A DNA stretch of 64,000 bases, from contig NZ_FNVO01000003.1 of the NCBI RefSeq assembly GCF_900108175.1, positions 434,001 to 498,000 on the forward strand, written 5' to 3'. Below are positions 44,125 through 53,207 of this stretch, in pieces. The translations under genes and the position numbers were made by a program. Source of the DNA: Thermomonospora echinospora. Lineage in GTDB: Bacteria > Actinomycetota > Actinomycetes > Streptosporangiales > Streptosporangiaceae. Every line of letters begins with the position of its first letter. Within the stretch, counting starts at the first letter, position 1. Below the pieces are notes generated by a model, which saw only the letters and a program-made list of their open reading frames with translations, ran no database searches and was not told where the DNA came from.

Positions 44125-44703
44125 TCAGCCGGCGGCCGCGGACAGGGCCTGGGCGAAGGCCAGCACCTGCACGACCGCGTCGGCGCCGTCGGCGGCCTCG
44201 CTGACGCGCAGCGACATGTCGTCGGCGGTCACGTTGCCGGTGTAGCCGTGGTCGGCCTCACAGGACTCGTCCCCGCAGGTGGCGGGCTCCAGGTCGATGT
44301 GGGCGATGGCCCCCCAGCCGATGGTGAGCACGACCTCGGTGGGCGGGACGCCCGGCACGTAGGAAGCCGGGTCGGGCACCACGCGGGTGACCGCGACCGA
44401 CTGGATCCGGTCGAGCCGCACCGCCTCGGTCGTGGTGGAGGCATGCGCCTGCGGCACGCCCTCGCCGGGCGGGTGCTCGTCGGTGTGGCACACCAGCAGC
44501 CGGGTCGGCGACAGGACCAGCACGGTCACGTGCCGCCGCACCTCCATCGCCGGGTCGAAGGTCGCCTCGTGGTGCACGACATAGGCCAGCACCGTCTCGT
44601 TGCCCAGTGCCGATTCGACCGCGTCCGCGACGAGTGCCGGGTAGTAACCGCTGCGCTCGATGGCGGTGCGCAACCCATGAGCCGTCGCTCGGGTGTCCCT
44701 CAT
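44125..44703 (-). CDS. DUF5998 family protein
   Basis: About 192 residues from ATG 44701-44703 (MRDTRATAHGLRTAIERSGY); an ATG nine bases upstream is possible. GYYPALVADAVESALGNETV and the TRLLVCHTDEHPPG region match an actinobacterial family of unknown function (DUF5998) often beside the phosphodiesterase seen here. A short Cys pair (TCGDESCEADHGYTG) may bind metal. No membrane span. Role unknown. Confidence 0.85.
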   Translation of the reverse strand: MRDTRATAHGLRTAIERSGYYPALVADAVESALGNETVLAYVVHHEATFDPAMEVRRHVTVLVLSPTRLLVCHTDEHPPGEGVPQAHASTTTEAVRLDRIQSVAVTRVVPDPASYVPGVPPTEVVLTIGWGAIAHIDLEPATCGDESCEADHGYTGNVTADDMSLRVSEAADGADAVVQVLAFAQALSAAAG

Positions 44704-44791
44704 AGGGTCCATCCTGCCCTGTCCGGGGTCATGCGCGCACACGCCAGTCCGGATGGGCGGTCATCGGTTCCGTCCCGGGTAAGGGAAGGGT

Positions 44792-45055
44792 ATGGACGCC
44801 ATGCACGAACCACCTCCCGTTCCTCCCATGCCCTCGCCGCCTCCCGTACCGCCGCCTCCCCGACCCGATCCGCCGGGCCCCCGCCCGCCCATCCCGTCAC
44901 CGGAGCCGCCGGTACCCCCGCCTCAGCCGCCGCCACCCGGACCTCCGAGCCCCGGGCCGCACCCGCCGATACCGGGACCGCCTCCGGATCCGATCCCGCC
45001 CATCCCGCCGGAGCCCGGTCCGCCGCCGGAGCCGGCCCCACCGCCACAGCAGTAG
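44792..45055 (+). CDS. Small proline-rich protein (53 of 87 residues are Pro)
   Basis: An 87-residue ORF from ATG 44792, preceded by GGGAAGGG. After MDAMHE it is almost wholly Pro with Val, Gly, Ser and Glu; runs of PPP and PPPP recur, so translation would depend on EF-P. The sequence has no signal peptide. It could be a polyproline-helix protein, or a chance open frame in CCG/CCC-rich DNA; the good ribosome site and acidic residues favour a gene moderately. Confidence 0.5.
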   Translation: MDAMHEPPPVPPMPSPPPVPPPPRPDPPGPRPPIPSPEPPVPPPQPPPPGPPSPGPHPPIPGPPPDPIPPIPPEPGPPPEPAPPPQQ

Positions 45056-45087
45056 TCGATCGGCGTCTCGGCCCGGCAAAGGCGTCA

Positions 45088-45129
45088 CCCGGTCATGTCC
45101 TGCGCCGTTCAGGGCCGGACATGACCGGG
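45088..45129. terminator. Bidirectional terminator hairpin
   Basis: A 13-bp perfect stem CCCGGTCATGTCC/GGACATGACCGGG with a 16-nt loop, between the proline-rich ORF and the stop of the acetyltransferase fusion. Confidence 0.7.
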
Positions 45130-45130
45130 G

Positions 45131-47602
45131 TCACGAGCCGACAGGCGGAGGCGGGCTGGGAAGACGACGGGGGCCGAGTTCGGGACGGGGGCCCAGAGGG
45201 CGGGCCAGCCGCAGGGAGACATCGCCCACCATGGCGCCGTCGGTGCCGGCGCGTACCGGGTCCAGCTCCAGGCGGACGACCTCGGGCAGGTCGTCGGCCA
45301 GCCGGGACACCCGCAGCAGCAGCCTTTCCAGTGCCCCCACGTCCACCGGCTCGGTGCCCTGGTGGCCGAACAGCAGCGGGGCGGTGCGGATGGCCCGCAC
45401 CAGGTCGGCGGCCTCCACGTCGGTCAGCGGCGCCAGCCGGTAGGCGCGGTCGTCCAGCAGCGCGGCGGTCACGTCCGACAGCCCGAACGACACCACGGCG
45501 CCGAACGACGGATCCTCCATCGTGACGATCCTGGCCGGCACGCCCTTGCCGTCCGCGCCGCCCACGGTGATGCCGTAGCAGGCCAGCAGCTCGGCGGCCT
45601 GGACGGCGCCGACGGTCACCGGCCCGTCGGCGCCGTCCAGCAGGTCCTCCACCAGAGCGCGGGCGCGGTCCCGGTCCAGGCCCTCGATGTCGGGCTGGTG
45701 CCCGTGCGGGCGCTGCCGCCACATCGCGTAACGGGTGACGTACGCCAGGGCGCGCACGGCGTCCTCGGGCGCCGGGTACGACGGCACCGAGCCGGCCGGC
45801 GGCATCCGGCCGGCGCCGGGCGTGCGCAACTCGGCGGGCATGCCCCAGGCGCCCAGGTACGTCGCCACGATCGGCTTGGTGCTGTCGATGGACAGCCGCG
45901 CGATCGCCGCCGCCACCCCCGGATCCAGCTCCCCGATGGTCGGCGGGGCGAACAGCGTGACCACGGCGTCCACCGAGTCGTCGGCCAGCGCGGCGGCCAG
46001 CGCGTCCTCGTACTCGGCCGCGCCCGCCCGGGGCCCGAGGTCGACCGGGTCGCGGGGGGACAGCCCGAGCGCCACCGCGGCGTCCTGGGCCAGCAGGCCC
46101 AGCGAGTCGGAGTTGTCGATGATCGCCACCCGGTCTCCGCCGGGCAGCGGCTGGTAGGCCAGCAGCTGGGCCACGTCGAACAGCTCGTCCAGGTCGTCCA
46201 CCCTGATCACCCCGGCCTGGGCGAACAGCGCGCTGACCGCGTGGTCGGGCAGGCTGAGCGCGCGGGCGGCATGGCCCAGCGGGACGCCCTGGGTGCTGCG
46301 GCCGGACTTGACCGCCACGATCGGCTTGGTGCGCGACAGCCTCCTGGCCAGCCGGGTGAACTTGCGCGGGTTGCCGATCGACTCCAGGTAGAGCAGGACG
46401 CCGGCGGTCGCCGGGTCCTCCTCCCAGTACTGCAGCAGGTCGTTGCCGGACACGTCCGCCCGATTGCCCGCCGACACGAACGTCGACAGCCCCAGCCCCC
46501 GTTCGGCGGCACGCTGCAGGATGGCGATGCCCAGCGCGCCCGACTGGGAAAAGAAGCCCATCGGCCCGCGTCCCGGCATGGTGGGCGCCAGCGTCGCGTT
46601 CAGCCGTACGGTGGGGTCGGTGTTGGCGATGCCCAGGCAGTTGGGGCCGACCACACGCATGCCGTGCGCACGTGCCAGCCGCACCAGCTCCTGTTGACGC
46701 GCCCGGCCCTCGACGCCAGTCTCCCCAAAGCCTGAGGAGACCACGACAAGCCCATGCACCCCCTTGCCGGCGCACTGCTCGACCACCTCGTGGACGGCCT
46801 CCGCACGCACCGCCACCACCGCAAGGTCCACATCGTCGGGGATGTCCAGCACGGTGGTGTAGGCCCGTACCCCGGCCACCGCCGTCGCGGTCGGGTGCAC
46901 CGGGTAGACGGGGCCGCTGAAGTCACCGGCCAGCAGGTGGCGCAGCACGGTCTGGCCGACGCTGTGCGCCTCCCGGCTGGCGCCGATCACCGCCACCGAA
47001 CGGGGGAACAGCAGACGCTGGATGGAGCGGGACTCGGCCCGGTGCTCGCGGGCCGCCATCACCTCCACGGACGTCTCGGTGGGCGCCAGGTCCAGCACCA
47101 GTTGGATGATGCCGTCCTCGAAGCGCTGTTCCGCCCGGTACCCCACATCCCGGAAGATCTTGGTCATCCGCCGGTTGTCCGGCAGCACGTGCGCCACGAA
47201 CCGGCGCAGCCCCCGCTCGCGCGCCGCGGCCGCCACGTGCTCCAGCAGGACCGACCCCAGGCCCCGCCCCTGGTGGGCGTCCTCCACCAGGAAGGCGACC
47301 TCGGCGGTGCCGGGCTGGTCGGGAATACGGTCGTAGCGGACCACCGCCACCATGGAGTCGCCGATCGTGGCGATCAGCGCAACCCGGTCGTCGTGGTCCA
47401 CGGTGGTGAAGTGCTCGATCTCACGCTCGCTCAGCCGCGGCCGGGGAGAGAAGAACCGGTAGTAGATCGACTCGGGGGACAGCCGCTGGTAGAAATCGCG
47501 CAGCAGCTCGGCATCGCCGCTGTGGATGGGCCGCAGGTGCGCCGTCCCGCCGTCGGCGAGGACGACGTCGGCCTCCCAGTGATCGGGGTACGAGTCGCTC
47601 AC
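45131..47602 (-). CDS. GNAT acetyltransferase fused to NDP-forming acyl-CoA synthetase domains
   Basis: An 823-residue protein. Residues 1-165 are a GNAT domain (AEVAFLVEDAHQGRGLGSVLL gives the acetyl-CoA site). Residues about 190-500 are CoA-binding and succinyl-CoA-ligase-like (SVAVIGASREAHSVG, VGPNCLGIAN, GFFSQSGALGIAI), followed by a second ligase-like region and a C-terminal ATP-grasp-like domain. This order (GNAT first) occurs in actinobacterial protein lysine acetyltransferases of the Pat/type II kind, where the synthetase part is usually regulatory. It could acetylate acyl-CoA synthetases. Target and activity are inferred. Confidence 0.88.
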   Translation of the reverse strand: MSDSYPDHWEADVVLADGGTAHLRPIHSGDAELLRDFYQRLSPESIYYRFFSPRPRLSEREIEHFTTVDHDDRVALIATIGDSMVAVVRYDRIPDQPGTAEVAFLVEDAHQGRGLGSVLLEHVAAAARERGLRRFVAHVLPDNRRMTKIFRDVGYRAEQRFEDGIIQLVLDLAPTETSVEVMAAREHRAESRSIQRLLFPRSVAVIGASREAHSVGQTVLRHLLAGDFSGPVYPVHPTATAVAGVRAYTTVLDIPDDVDLAVVAVRAEAVHEVVEQCAGKGVHGLVVVSSGFGETGVEGRARQQELVRLARAHGMRVVGPNCLGIANTDPTVRLNATLAPTMPGRGPMGFFSQSGALGIAILQRAAERGLGLSTFVSAGNRADVSGNDLLQYWEEDPATAGVLLYLESIGNPRKFTRLARRLSRTKPIVAVKSGRSTQGVPLGHAARALSLPDHAVSALFAQAGVIRVDDLDELFDVAQLLAYQPLPGGDRVAIIDNSDSLGLLAQDAAVALGLSPRDPVDLGPRAGAAEYEDALAAALADDSVDAVVTLFAPPTIGELDPGVAAAIARLSIDSTKPIVATYLGAWGMPAELRTPGAGRMPPAGSVPSYPAPEDAVRALAYVTRYAMWRQRPHGHQPDIEGLDRDRARALVEDLLDGADGPVTVGAVQAAELLACYGITVGGADGKGVPARIVTMEDPSFGAVVSFGLSDVTAALLDDRAYRLAPLTDVEAADLVRAIRTAPLLFGHQGTEPVDVGALERLLLRVSRLADDLPEVVRLELDPVRAGTDGAMVGDVSLRLARPLGPRPELGPRRLPSPPPPVGS

Positions 47603-47705
47603 CTACCAGAGAGTAGTCATCCGGCGGGGACCTTTTCCGGCCGCTCGCGGGTGAGGTATTCGACTTTCGGTGCGCGTTCGAGACCTTCTGCGGGCCTGGG
47701 AACTG

Positions 47706-47735
47706 TTACGGTCGAGCACACGCCCCGGGGATAAT
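47706..47735 (+). promoter_or_regulatory. Putative promoter of the PfkB kinase
   Basis: TTACGG (47706-47711) and GATAAT (47730-47735) with 18-bp spacing, 45 bp before the ATG. Confidence 0.45.
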
Positions 47736-47779
47736 GCTGCTGGCGGGGCGCTAGTGGTGTTGATCGAGGTGGTGACGTC

Positions 47780-48700
47780 ATGACACGCGTGGTCGTGGTC
47801 GGTGATCTCATGACCGATACCGTGGCGCGGGCCGCGTACCCCTTGGCCAAGGGCAGCGACACCCCGGCCATGGTGACGATGCACGGCGGCGGTTCGGCGG
47901 CCAACGTCGCGTCATGGCTCGCCGTCGAGGGTGGCGAGGTCACCTTCGTGGGCCGTCGTGGCGCGGACATCGCGGGTCGGAACCGGGATATGGAGCTCAT
48001 GGGGCTGGGCGTGGACGCCCGCACCGTCATGGACAACGAGCGTCCCACCGGGAGCTGTGTGGTGATGGTCACCCACAAGGGCGACCGCACGATGCTGTCC
48101 GACCCGGGCGCCAACGCCGCGCTGCTGCCCGAGGACATCCCCGCGGAACTGTTCGGCCAGGGCGCCCATCTGCACCTGTCGGGGTACTCGCTGCTGAACG
48201 AGGGGTCCCGCAAGGCCGCCCAGCACACGCTGGCCCTGGCCCGCAAGGCCCAGATGTCGATCTCGGTGGACGCCGGCTCCTCCTCCCCGCTCAAGCGGGT
48301 CGGGGCCGAGCCGTTCCTGGAGTGGACCCAGGGTGCCCGCCTGCTGGTGGTCAACGCCGCCGAGGCCGAGGTGCTGACCGGCCGGGAGGAGCCCCAGGCC
48401 GCCGCCAAGGTGCTCACCGCCTGGTACCCCCAGGTGGTCATCAAGATGGGCGCCGACGGCGCCCTGTGGTACACCAACGGGCGCCCCGAGCCGATCGTGG
48501 CCCCTGCTCAGCCGATCGACAAGATCGTCGACGGTACCGGCGCCGGTGACGCATTCATCGCCGGCTTCCTCCCGCCCTGGCTGGACGGCAAGCCCCCGGC
48601 CGAGGCCCTGGCCGCCGGCTGCGCGCTGGCCGCCCGCGCCATGACCCGCATCGGCGCCCGTCCCACCCTGGACGTCGTCGACAACGAGATCAGGAACTGA
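47780..48700 (+). CDS. PfkB-family carbohydrate kinase
   Basis: A 306-residue sugar kinase. HGGGSAANVASWLA is the N-terminal PfkB signature and DGTGAGDAFIAGF the C-terminal one with the catalytic Asp and anion hole. It phosphorylates a sugar or nucleoside in the cytoplasm; the specificity cannot be deduced. ATG 47780 with GAGGTGG upstream. Divergent from the acetyltransferase fusion. Confidence 0.92.
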   Translation: MTRVVVVGDLMTDTVARAAYPLAKGSDTPAMVTMHGGGSAANVASWLAVEGGEVTFVGRRGADIAGRNRDMELMGLGVDARTVMDNERPTGSCVVMVTHKGDRTMLSDPGANAALLPEDIPAELFGQGAHLHLSGYSLLNEGSRKAAQHTLALARKAQMSISVDAGSSSPLKRVGAEPFLEWTQGARLLVVNAAEAEVLTGREEPQAAAKVLTAWYPQVVIKMGADGALWYTNGRPEPIVAPAQPIDKIVDGTGAGDAFIAGFLPPWLDGKPPAEALAAGCALAARAMTRIGARPTLDVVDNEIRN

Positions 48701-48747
48701 CCCGCCCCGATCCCCACCGCTCGTCTCGCTCGTCTCCGGCCGGCGGC

Positions 48748-48768
48748 CGGTCCGCTCTGCGCGGACCG
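48748..48768. terminator. Hairpin between convergent genes
   Basis: An 8-bp perfect stem CGGTCCGC/GCGGACCG with a 5-nt loop, between the kinase and the SnoaL-like gene. Confidence 0.45.
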
Positions 48769-48828
48769 TGGCGCGCCGCGGCCGGTGCCCTCCCGGCGGC
48801 CTTCGCGATCGGCCGGGCATGACGGCGC

Positions 48829-49239
48829 TCAACTCGGAAAGACCCCCAGCCTGGTCATCAGGCCGAGCGCGTCGGACACCACCCAGTACTCCTTGAACCT
48901 GCCGTCGGTCACCCGCAGCATGTCCATCCCGGTGAAGGACACCCTCGTGCCCGGGGCGGCGGTCGCGCCGGGCAGGCCACCGCGGTAGTCGCCGGCGAAG
49001 GTCCAGTGTGCGGACACCAGGTCGCCGTCGACGAGCGGCCCCACCTCGATCGTGGTGGCCACCTTGTCGAAGAGCGTGAAGGTCCGGCCGATCTGCTCGG
49101 CCGCCTCCTGGACGCCGCGCACGTCCCGATCGGGCCAGTGCCCGATGAAATCCGGCGCGCACAACTCGTGCAGCACCTTCAGATCTCCCTGCCAGAGCTC
49201 ACCCAGCCATCGCCGGTAAAGATCTGCGATCGCGATCAT
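48829..49239 (-). CDS. SnoaL-like / polyketide-cyclase-fold protein
   Basis: A 136-residue NTF2-like alpha-beta barrel. MIAIADLYRRWLGELW, FIGHWPDRDVRGVQEA and FTGMDMLRVTDGRFKEYW are typical of the ester-cyclase/SnoaL-type family. ATG 49237-49239 with TAGGAGG upstream, so the longer frame is rejected. The catalytic type is not known; many relatives act on small aromatic or lactone substrates or are orphan enzymes. No polyketide genes lie nearby. Confidence 0.85.
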   Translation of the reverse strand: MIAIADLYRRWLGELWQGDLKVLHELCAPDFIGHWPDRDVRGVQEAAEQIGRTFTLFDKVATTIEVGPLVDGDLVSAHWTFAGDYRGGLPGATAAPGTRVSFTGMDMLRVTDGRFKEYWVVSDALGLMTRLGVFPS

Positions 49240-49669
49240 GGGCCGCCTCCTACCCGGTGCCCGCCACCTGAACCGCGTCCGAGCGCCCCCGATCGCGCCG
49301 TGACGCAGGGGAGCCGCTCTGGCCTGGGCCGACAGGACCGGTAAAGCAGAGAAGTCACGCCGGGCTCGGCCACCGGCCCCTCGATCAGCCCACGAACGAG
49401 CACCGGACGCGGGAGCGTCCAGTCTTCGGTGGGCCGATCTGCCAGGTGGGGCGTTCACTCAGGTGAATCGGCGTCGCATAGGCGACGCCGACGCGGGTTC
49501 CACCGCTTCCGGGCACTCCCCCGCCCACCTCTCATGCCCGGACCCTGAGCACCGCCTCCATGCCCGGACCCTGAGCACCGCCTCCATGCCTGGACCCTGA
49601 GCACCGCCTCCATGCCCGGGACCGGGGTACCGCGTCGGGCACATGATGGGTGCCACGAGACGGGAACGG
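49240..49669. other. Intergenic region with a 26-bp tandem array
   Basis: 430 bp without a supported gene. The notable content is the 26-bp repeat array at 49533-49619; the small antisense frame over it is built from the repeat and is not considered a gene. Confidence 0.5.
49533..49619. repeat. 26-bp tandem repeat, about 3.4 copies
   Basis: CATGCCCGGACCCTGAGCAC plus CGCCTC is repeated at 49533, 49559 and 49585 (the third with one C-to-T change), then a partial copy starts at 49611. Near-perfect identity suggests a recent origin or a VNTR. Confidence 0.88.
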
Positions 49670-51829
49670 TCAGTTGGGGACCGCCAGGACCAGCGGGAGG
49701 ACGGCGGGGGCGCCGGCCTCACGTAGCAGGCGGGCGGCGACGGTCATGGTCCAGCCCGTGTCGACGCGGTCGTCGACCAGCAGGATCGGGCCCGGGGCGG
49801 AGGCCATGGCGGCGGCCAGTTCGTCCGGCAGGGTCAGGGAGTGCCAGACCGAGCGCAGCCGCTGGGCGCTGTTGTGCCGGCGCGGTCCGGGGTCGCCGAC
49901 GGCGGCGACCTGTCCAAGATGGGGCAGGCGGCCGATCCTGGCGATGCGTTCGCCCAGGCTGGCGACCAGGCGGGGTCTGGAGCGGGAGGCGATCGTGACC
50001 ACGCCGGCCGGGCGTTCGGCCCAGTCCCAGGCGGACAGCACTTTGACCACGGCGTCGAAGACCTCGCCGGGGACCTCGGTGTCGGGGGCGGTGTCGGCGA
50101 GCAGTTCCCGCAGCCGGTTGCCCCAGCCGATGTCGGTGAGCCGGCCCAGGGCGCGGCCGGGCTCGGCCAGGGCCGCGGCGGGGATGCGGCCGGAGACCCC
50201 GAGGTCGTCCTTGACCCCGGTGGGCCACATCCGGCGCGGGGCCACCTCGACACCGGGACGGCGGAGCCGCCGCCCGGCCTCCTCGGCGCCGGTCCCGGAG
50301 ACCTCGGCGGACCACGGCCGCCCGGTGCAGTTGTCGCAACGGCCGCACGGGGCGGCCTGCGGGTCGTCGAGCCGCAGGCGCAGGAACTCCTCGCGGCACG
50401 TGGTGGTGCTCAGGTAGTCGAGCATCGCCTGCTGCTCACGGGCCCGTTCGGCGGCCACCCGCTCATAACGCTCCCGGTCGTAGGCCCATGGCCGGCCGGT
50501 GGCCGTCCAGCCGCCCTTGACCCGGCGTACCGCCCCGTCCACGTCGAGCACTTTGAGCATCATCTCCAGCCGGCTGCGGCCCAGATCGACCATCGGCTCC
50601 AGGGCGCCGGTGGACAGCGGGCGGCCGGCGGAGGCGAGGGCGTCCAGGGTGGTCCGCACGATCGGCTCCGGAGGGAAGGCCAGGCTCGCGAAGTAGGCCC
50701 AGATGTCGCGGTCCTCAGTGCCCGGCAGCAGGATGACCTCGGCCCGGTCCACCCCGCGCCCGGCCCGGCCGATCTGCTGGTAATAGGCCACCGGCGACTG
50801 CGGGGCGCCCACATGCACGATGAAGCCCAGGTCTGGCTTGTCGAAGCCCATCCCCAGCGCGCTGGTGGCCACCAGCGCCTTGAGCTTGTTGTCGAGCAGG
50901 TCCCGCTCGGCCTGCAGCCGTTCGGCCGGGTCGGTCTGCCCCGAGTAGGCGGCCACCTCGTACCCGCGGTCTCGCAGGAACCCGGCGATCTCGTGGGCGG
51001 CGGCGACGGTCAGCGTGTAGACGATGCCCGACCCCGGCAGCTCGTCGAGACGCTCGGCGAGCCAGGCCAGGCGCTGCTCGGCGGTGGGCAGCCGGACGAC
51101 CGCCAGCCGCAGCGACTCGCGCTCCAGGCTGCCCCGCAGCACCAGCACCTCGTCATGCCGGTCACCGGCGGCATCGGAGGCGCGAGGCGTCCCGGGGCCG
51201 TGGCCGGGCTGGGGGGTGAGCTGTTCGGCCACGTCCTGGGTGACCCGGGCGTTGGCGGTCGCGGTGGTCGCCAGCACCGGCACGCCGTCCGGCAGCTCGG
51301 CCAGCAGCGTGCGCAGCCGCCGGTAGTCGGGCCGGAAGTCATGGCCCCAGTCGGAGATGCAGTGCGCCTCGTCCACCACGACGAGCCCGGCCCCGGCGGC
51401 CAGCCTGGGCAGCACCATGTCGCGGAAGTCGGGGTTGTTCAGCCGCTCCGGGCTGACCAGCAGCACGTCCACCACACCGGCCTCGACCTCGGCGAACACC
51501 CGCTCCCAGTCGTCGGTGTTGGCCGAGTTGACGGTGCGGGCGCAGATGCCGGCCCGCTCGGCCGCCTCGATCTGGTTGCGCATCAGGGCCAGCAGCGGCG
51601 AGACGATCACGGTGGGCCCGGCACCCCGGTCGCGCAGCAGCCGGGTGGCCACGAAGTAGACGGCCGACTTGCCCCATCCGGTGCGCTGCACCACCAGCGC
51701 GCGCCGGCGTTCGAGCACCAGCGCCCGGATCGCGGTCCACTGGTCCTCGCGCAGCCGCGCGTGGTCACCGGCCAGCGCCCGCAGGCACGCCTCGGCCTCG
51801 CTCCGCGGCCCGTCGTGTGTCTCGCCCAT
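49670..51829 (-). CDS. RecQ-family DNA helicase with C-terminal phosphoribosyltransferase-like domain
   Basis: About 719 residues from ATG 51827-51829 (MGETHDGP). The helicase core has the Walker A variant QRTGWGKSAVYF, DEAH in VVVDEAHCISDWGHDF, TTATANARV, and the second RecA domain with ATSALGMGFDKPDLGF and QQIGRAGRG. A zinc-binding Cys cluster follows (CREEFLRLR, CGRCDNCTGRPW). The last 200 residues end with GPILLVDDRVDTGWTMTVAA, the PRPP-binding loop pattern of type I phosphoribosyltransferases. It unwinds DNA 3' to 5' in repair; the PRT-like part may sense or use PRPP or a nucleotide. Start choice is moderate: the AGAGGG is close to the ATG. Confidence 0.88.
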   Translation of the reverse strand: MGETHDGPRSEAEACLRALAGDHARLREDQWTAIRALVLERRRALVVQRTGWGKSAVYFVATRLLRDRGAGPTVIVSPLLALMRNQIEAAERAGICARTVNSANTDDWERVFAEVEAGVVDVLLVSPERLNNPDFRDMVLPRLAAGAGLVVVDEAHCISDWGHDFRPDYRRLRTLLAELPDGVPVLATTATANARVTQDVAEQLTPQPGHGPGTPRASDAAGDRHDEVLVLRGSLERESLRLAVVRLPTAEQRLAWLAERLDELPGSGIVYTLTVAAAHEIAGFLRDRGYEVAAYSGQTDPAERLQAERDLLDNKLKALVATSALGMGFDKPDLGFIVHVGAPQSPVAYYQQIGRAGRGVDRAEVILLPGTEDRDIWAYFASLAFPPEPIVRTTLDALASAGRPLSTGALEPMVDLGRSRLEMMLKVLDVDGAVRRVKGGWTATGRPWAYDRERYERVAAERAREQQAMLDYLSTTTCREEFLRLRLDDPQAAPCGRCDNCTGRPWSAEVSGTGAEEAGRRLRRPGVEVAPRRMWPTGVKDDLGVSGRIPAAALAEPGRALGRLTDIGWGNRLRELLADTAPDTEVPGEVFDAVVKVLSAWDWAERPAGVVTIASRSRPRLVASLGERIARIGRLPHLGQVAAVGDPGPRRHNSAQRLRSVWHSLTLPDELAAAMASAPGPILLVDDRVDTGWTMTVAARLLREAGAPAVLPLVLAVPN

Positions 51830-52141
51830 GCCCTCTTGGTACCAGTCCCGTACGACGGCCAGAACCAGAAGCGGATTCTGGGGAAAACCTTTCCGGCCCA
51901 TGCCGGTCGTCGGGCCGCGGCGGGCGGACAAGGACCGTATGGCTCGGGAGGACTCTCCGGCATCCCCGTTCGACCGGTGGACCGGATCCCGGCGGCGCGG
52001 CGGAAGATGCTGATCGCCGCGCTCGACCAGATGGCCGGCGATCGGCGGGTCCGCCGGACCGCCGAGGCACTGGCGCCGCGTCCGGGCGAGCGGCCGTCGG
52101 CCGTGGGGCCGGTGAGCAGGCCGACGGCCGTCCTGGTCGGG
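51830..52141. other. Intergenic region with terminator
   Basis: 312 bp between recQ and the Scr1-type gene, both on the minus strand. No convincing gene; a short plus-strand frame starting MARED runs only 24 residues. The hairpin at 52091-52130 (12-bp perfect stem, 16-nt loop) lies 12 bp after the regulator stop and probably ends its transcript. Confidence 0.6.
52091..52130 (-). terminator. Terminator of the Scr1-type regulator gene
   Basis: Stem CGGCCGTCGGCC/GGCCGACGGCCG, 12 bp perfect, loop 16 nt, directly after the stop at 52142. Confidence 0.7.
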
Positions 52142-53041
52142 TCAGCCGTCCAGCTCGGTGAGCAGGCGGTGGAGCAGTATCGTGCTGTCTTTCACGGACA
52201 GGGCGCTCATGGATATCTTGTCCAGCAGTTGCCTGTAGGCGGCCACGTCCTCGCCCTTGTCGATGTAGAGGGCATTGGTGAGCTGTTCGATGTAGACGAT
52301 GTCGGGCAGTTCCGGAGGCGGGAAGCGCAGGATGCTGAACGGGTTGCGGCTGAGGACTCCGAGCGGCGAACCGATCGGCACAATCTGCAACGTGACGTTG
52401 GGCCGGTCGAGGACGTCGAGCAGATGTCGCAACTGTTCGCGTATGAGCGCCCGATGGCCGAGGAAGCGGTGCAAGGCCGCCTCGTCGAACACCGCCCACA
52501 GCCGGGGTGGGTCCGACTGGTCGAACATGCGCTGACGCCCCATCCGCATGCCGACCCGGCTTTCGACCTCGGCCTGCGATGCCATCGGACGCTGAAGCCC
52601 GATGACGGTCCGGGCGTAAGCCTCGGTCTGCAACAGGTCGGGGATCAGTTGCGTCTCGTATATGCGGATGAAGGAGGCCGACCCCTCCAGGCCGAGGTAG
52701 GCCTCGAACCATCCGGGGATGATGTCGCCGTACTGGTGCCACCAGCCCGGCATGTTGGACTGCCGCGCCAGGCTCAGGATGGCGTCACGCTCGTCCTCGT
52801 CCCTGACTCCGTACAACGTGAGCAGGTCGGCCACGTCGCGCGCCTTGAAGCCGACCCGGCCCGACTCCATGCGGCTGATCTTGGACTGGCTGGCCCGGAT
52901 CGCATAGCCGGCGTCCTCGGCCGAGAGCCCTCGGGACTCCCGGAGCCTGCGCAACTGGGCGCCCACCATGATCCGCAGGGCAGTCGGCCCTCCCCGGAAC
53001 TGCGAGGCGAGGGCCTTGGCGGGCTCCACCCGCCCACTCAT
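52142..53041 (-). CDS. XRE HTH regulator with DUF5753 domain (Scr1-type)
   Basis: A 299-residue regulator. ATG 53039-53041 follows GGGAGG and gives MSGRVEPAKAL; the longer frame upstream is rejected. An XRE HTH is at residues about 27-80 (LRRLRESRGLSAEDAGYAI), and the C-terminal DUF5753 domain includes PGWWHQYGD and FIRIYETQLIPDLLQTEAYA. Such genes are usually paired with a DUF397 partner and sit near DNA-modification or defence loci; no DUF397 gene was found here. Its target is unknown. Confidence 0.93.
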   Translation of the reverse strand: MSGRVEPAKALASQFRGGPTALRIMVGAQLRRLRESRGLSAEDAGYAIRASQSKISRMESGRVGFKARDVADLLTLYGVRDEDERDAILSLARQSNMPGWWHQYGDIIPGWFEAYLGLEGSASFIRIYETQLIPDLLQTEAYARTVIGLQRPMASQAEVESRVGMRMGRQRMFDQSDPPRLWAVFDEAALHRFLGHRALIREQLRHLLDVLDRPNVTLQIVPIGSPLGVLSRNPFSILRFPPPELPDIVYIEQLTNALYIDKGEDVAAYRQLLDKISMSALSVKDSTILLHRLLTELDG

Positions 53042-53193
53042 TGGGCCTCCCGGGGGATGCGCGGTTCGGTTCGCCTCATCTCCGAACGTCGTCCTTGCTT
53101 GCGGCCCCATCCCCCCAGTTTGGCAGTTGCGGAGAATCCGAAGGTACAGATCGGCACTCGGAGGCAGCATCCACCCATAACGGAGCACGTGCT

Positions 53194-53207
53194 GATGCAT
53201 ATGCATC
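53194..53207. promoter_or_regulatory. Palindromic operator candidate GATGCATATGCATC
   Basis: A perfect 14-bp palindrome, 153 bp upstream of the Scr1-type ATG, followed by further GATGCA half-sites (53210). The AT content stands out in this GC-rich region. Possible autoregulatory site. Confidence 0.45.

Noticed and set aside
49533-49619. CRISPR array
   Set aside because: The 26-bp units are contiguous with no spacers and no cas genes are nearby.
49459-49722. 87-residue minus-strand ORF across the 26-bp array
   Set aside because: Coding sequence would be made mostly of the repeat and has no start signal or family.
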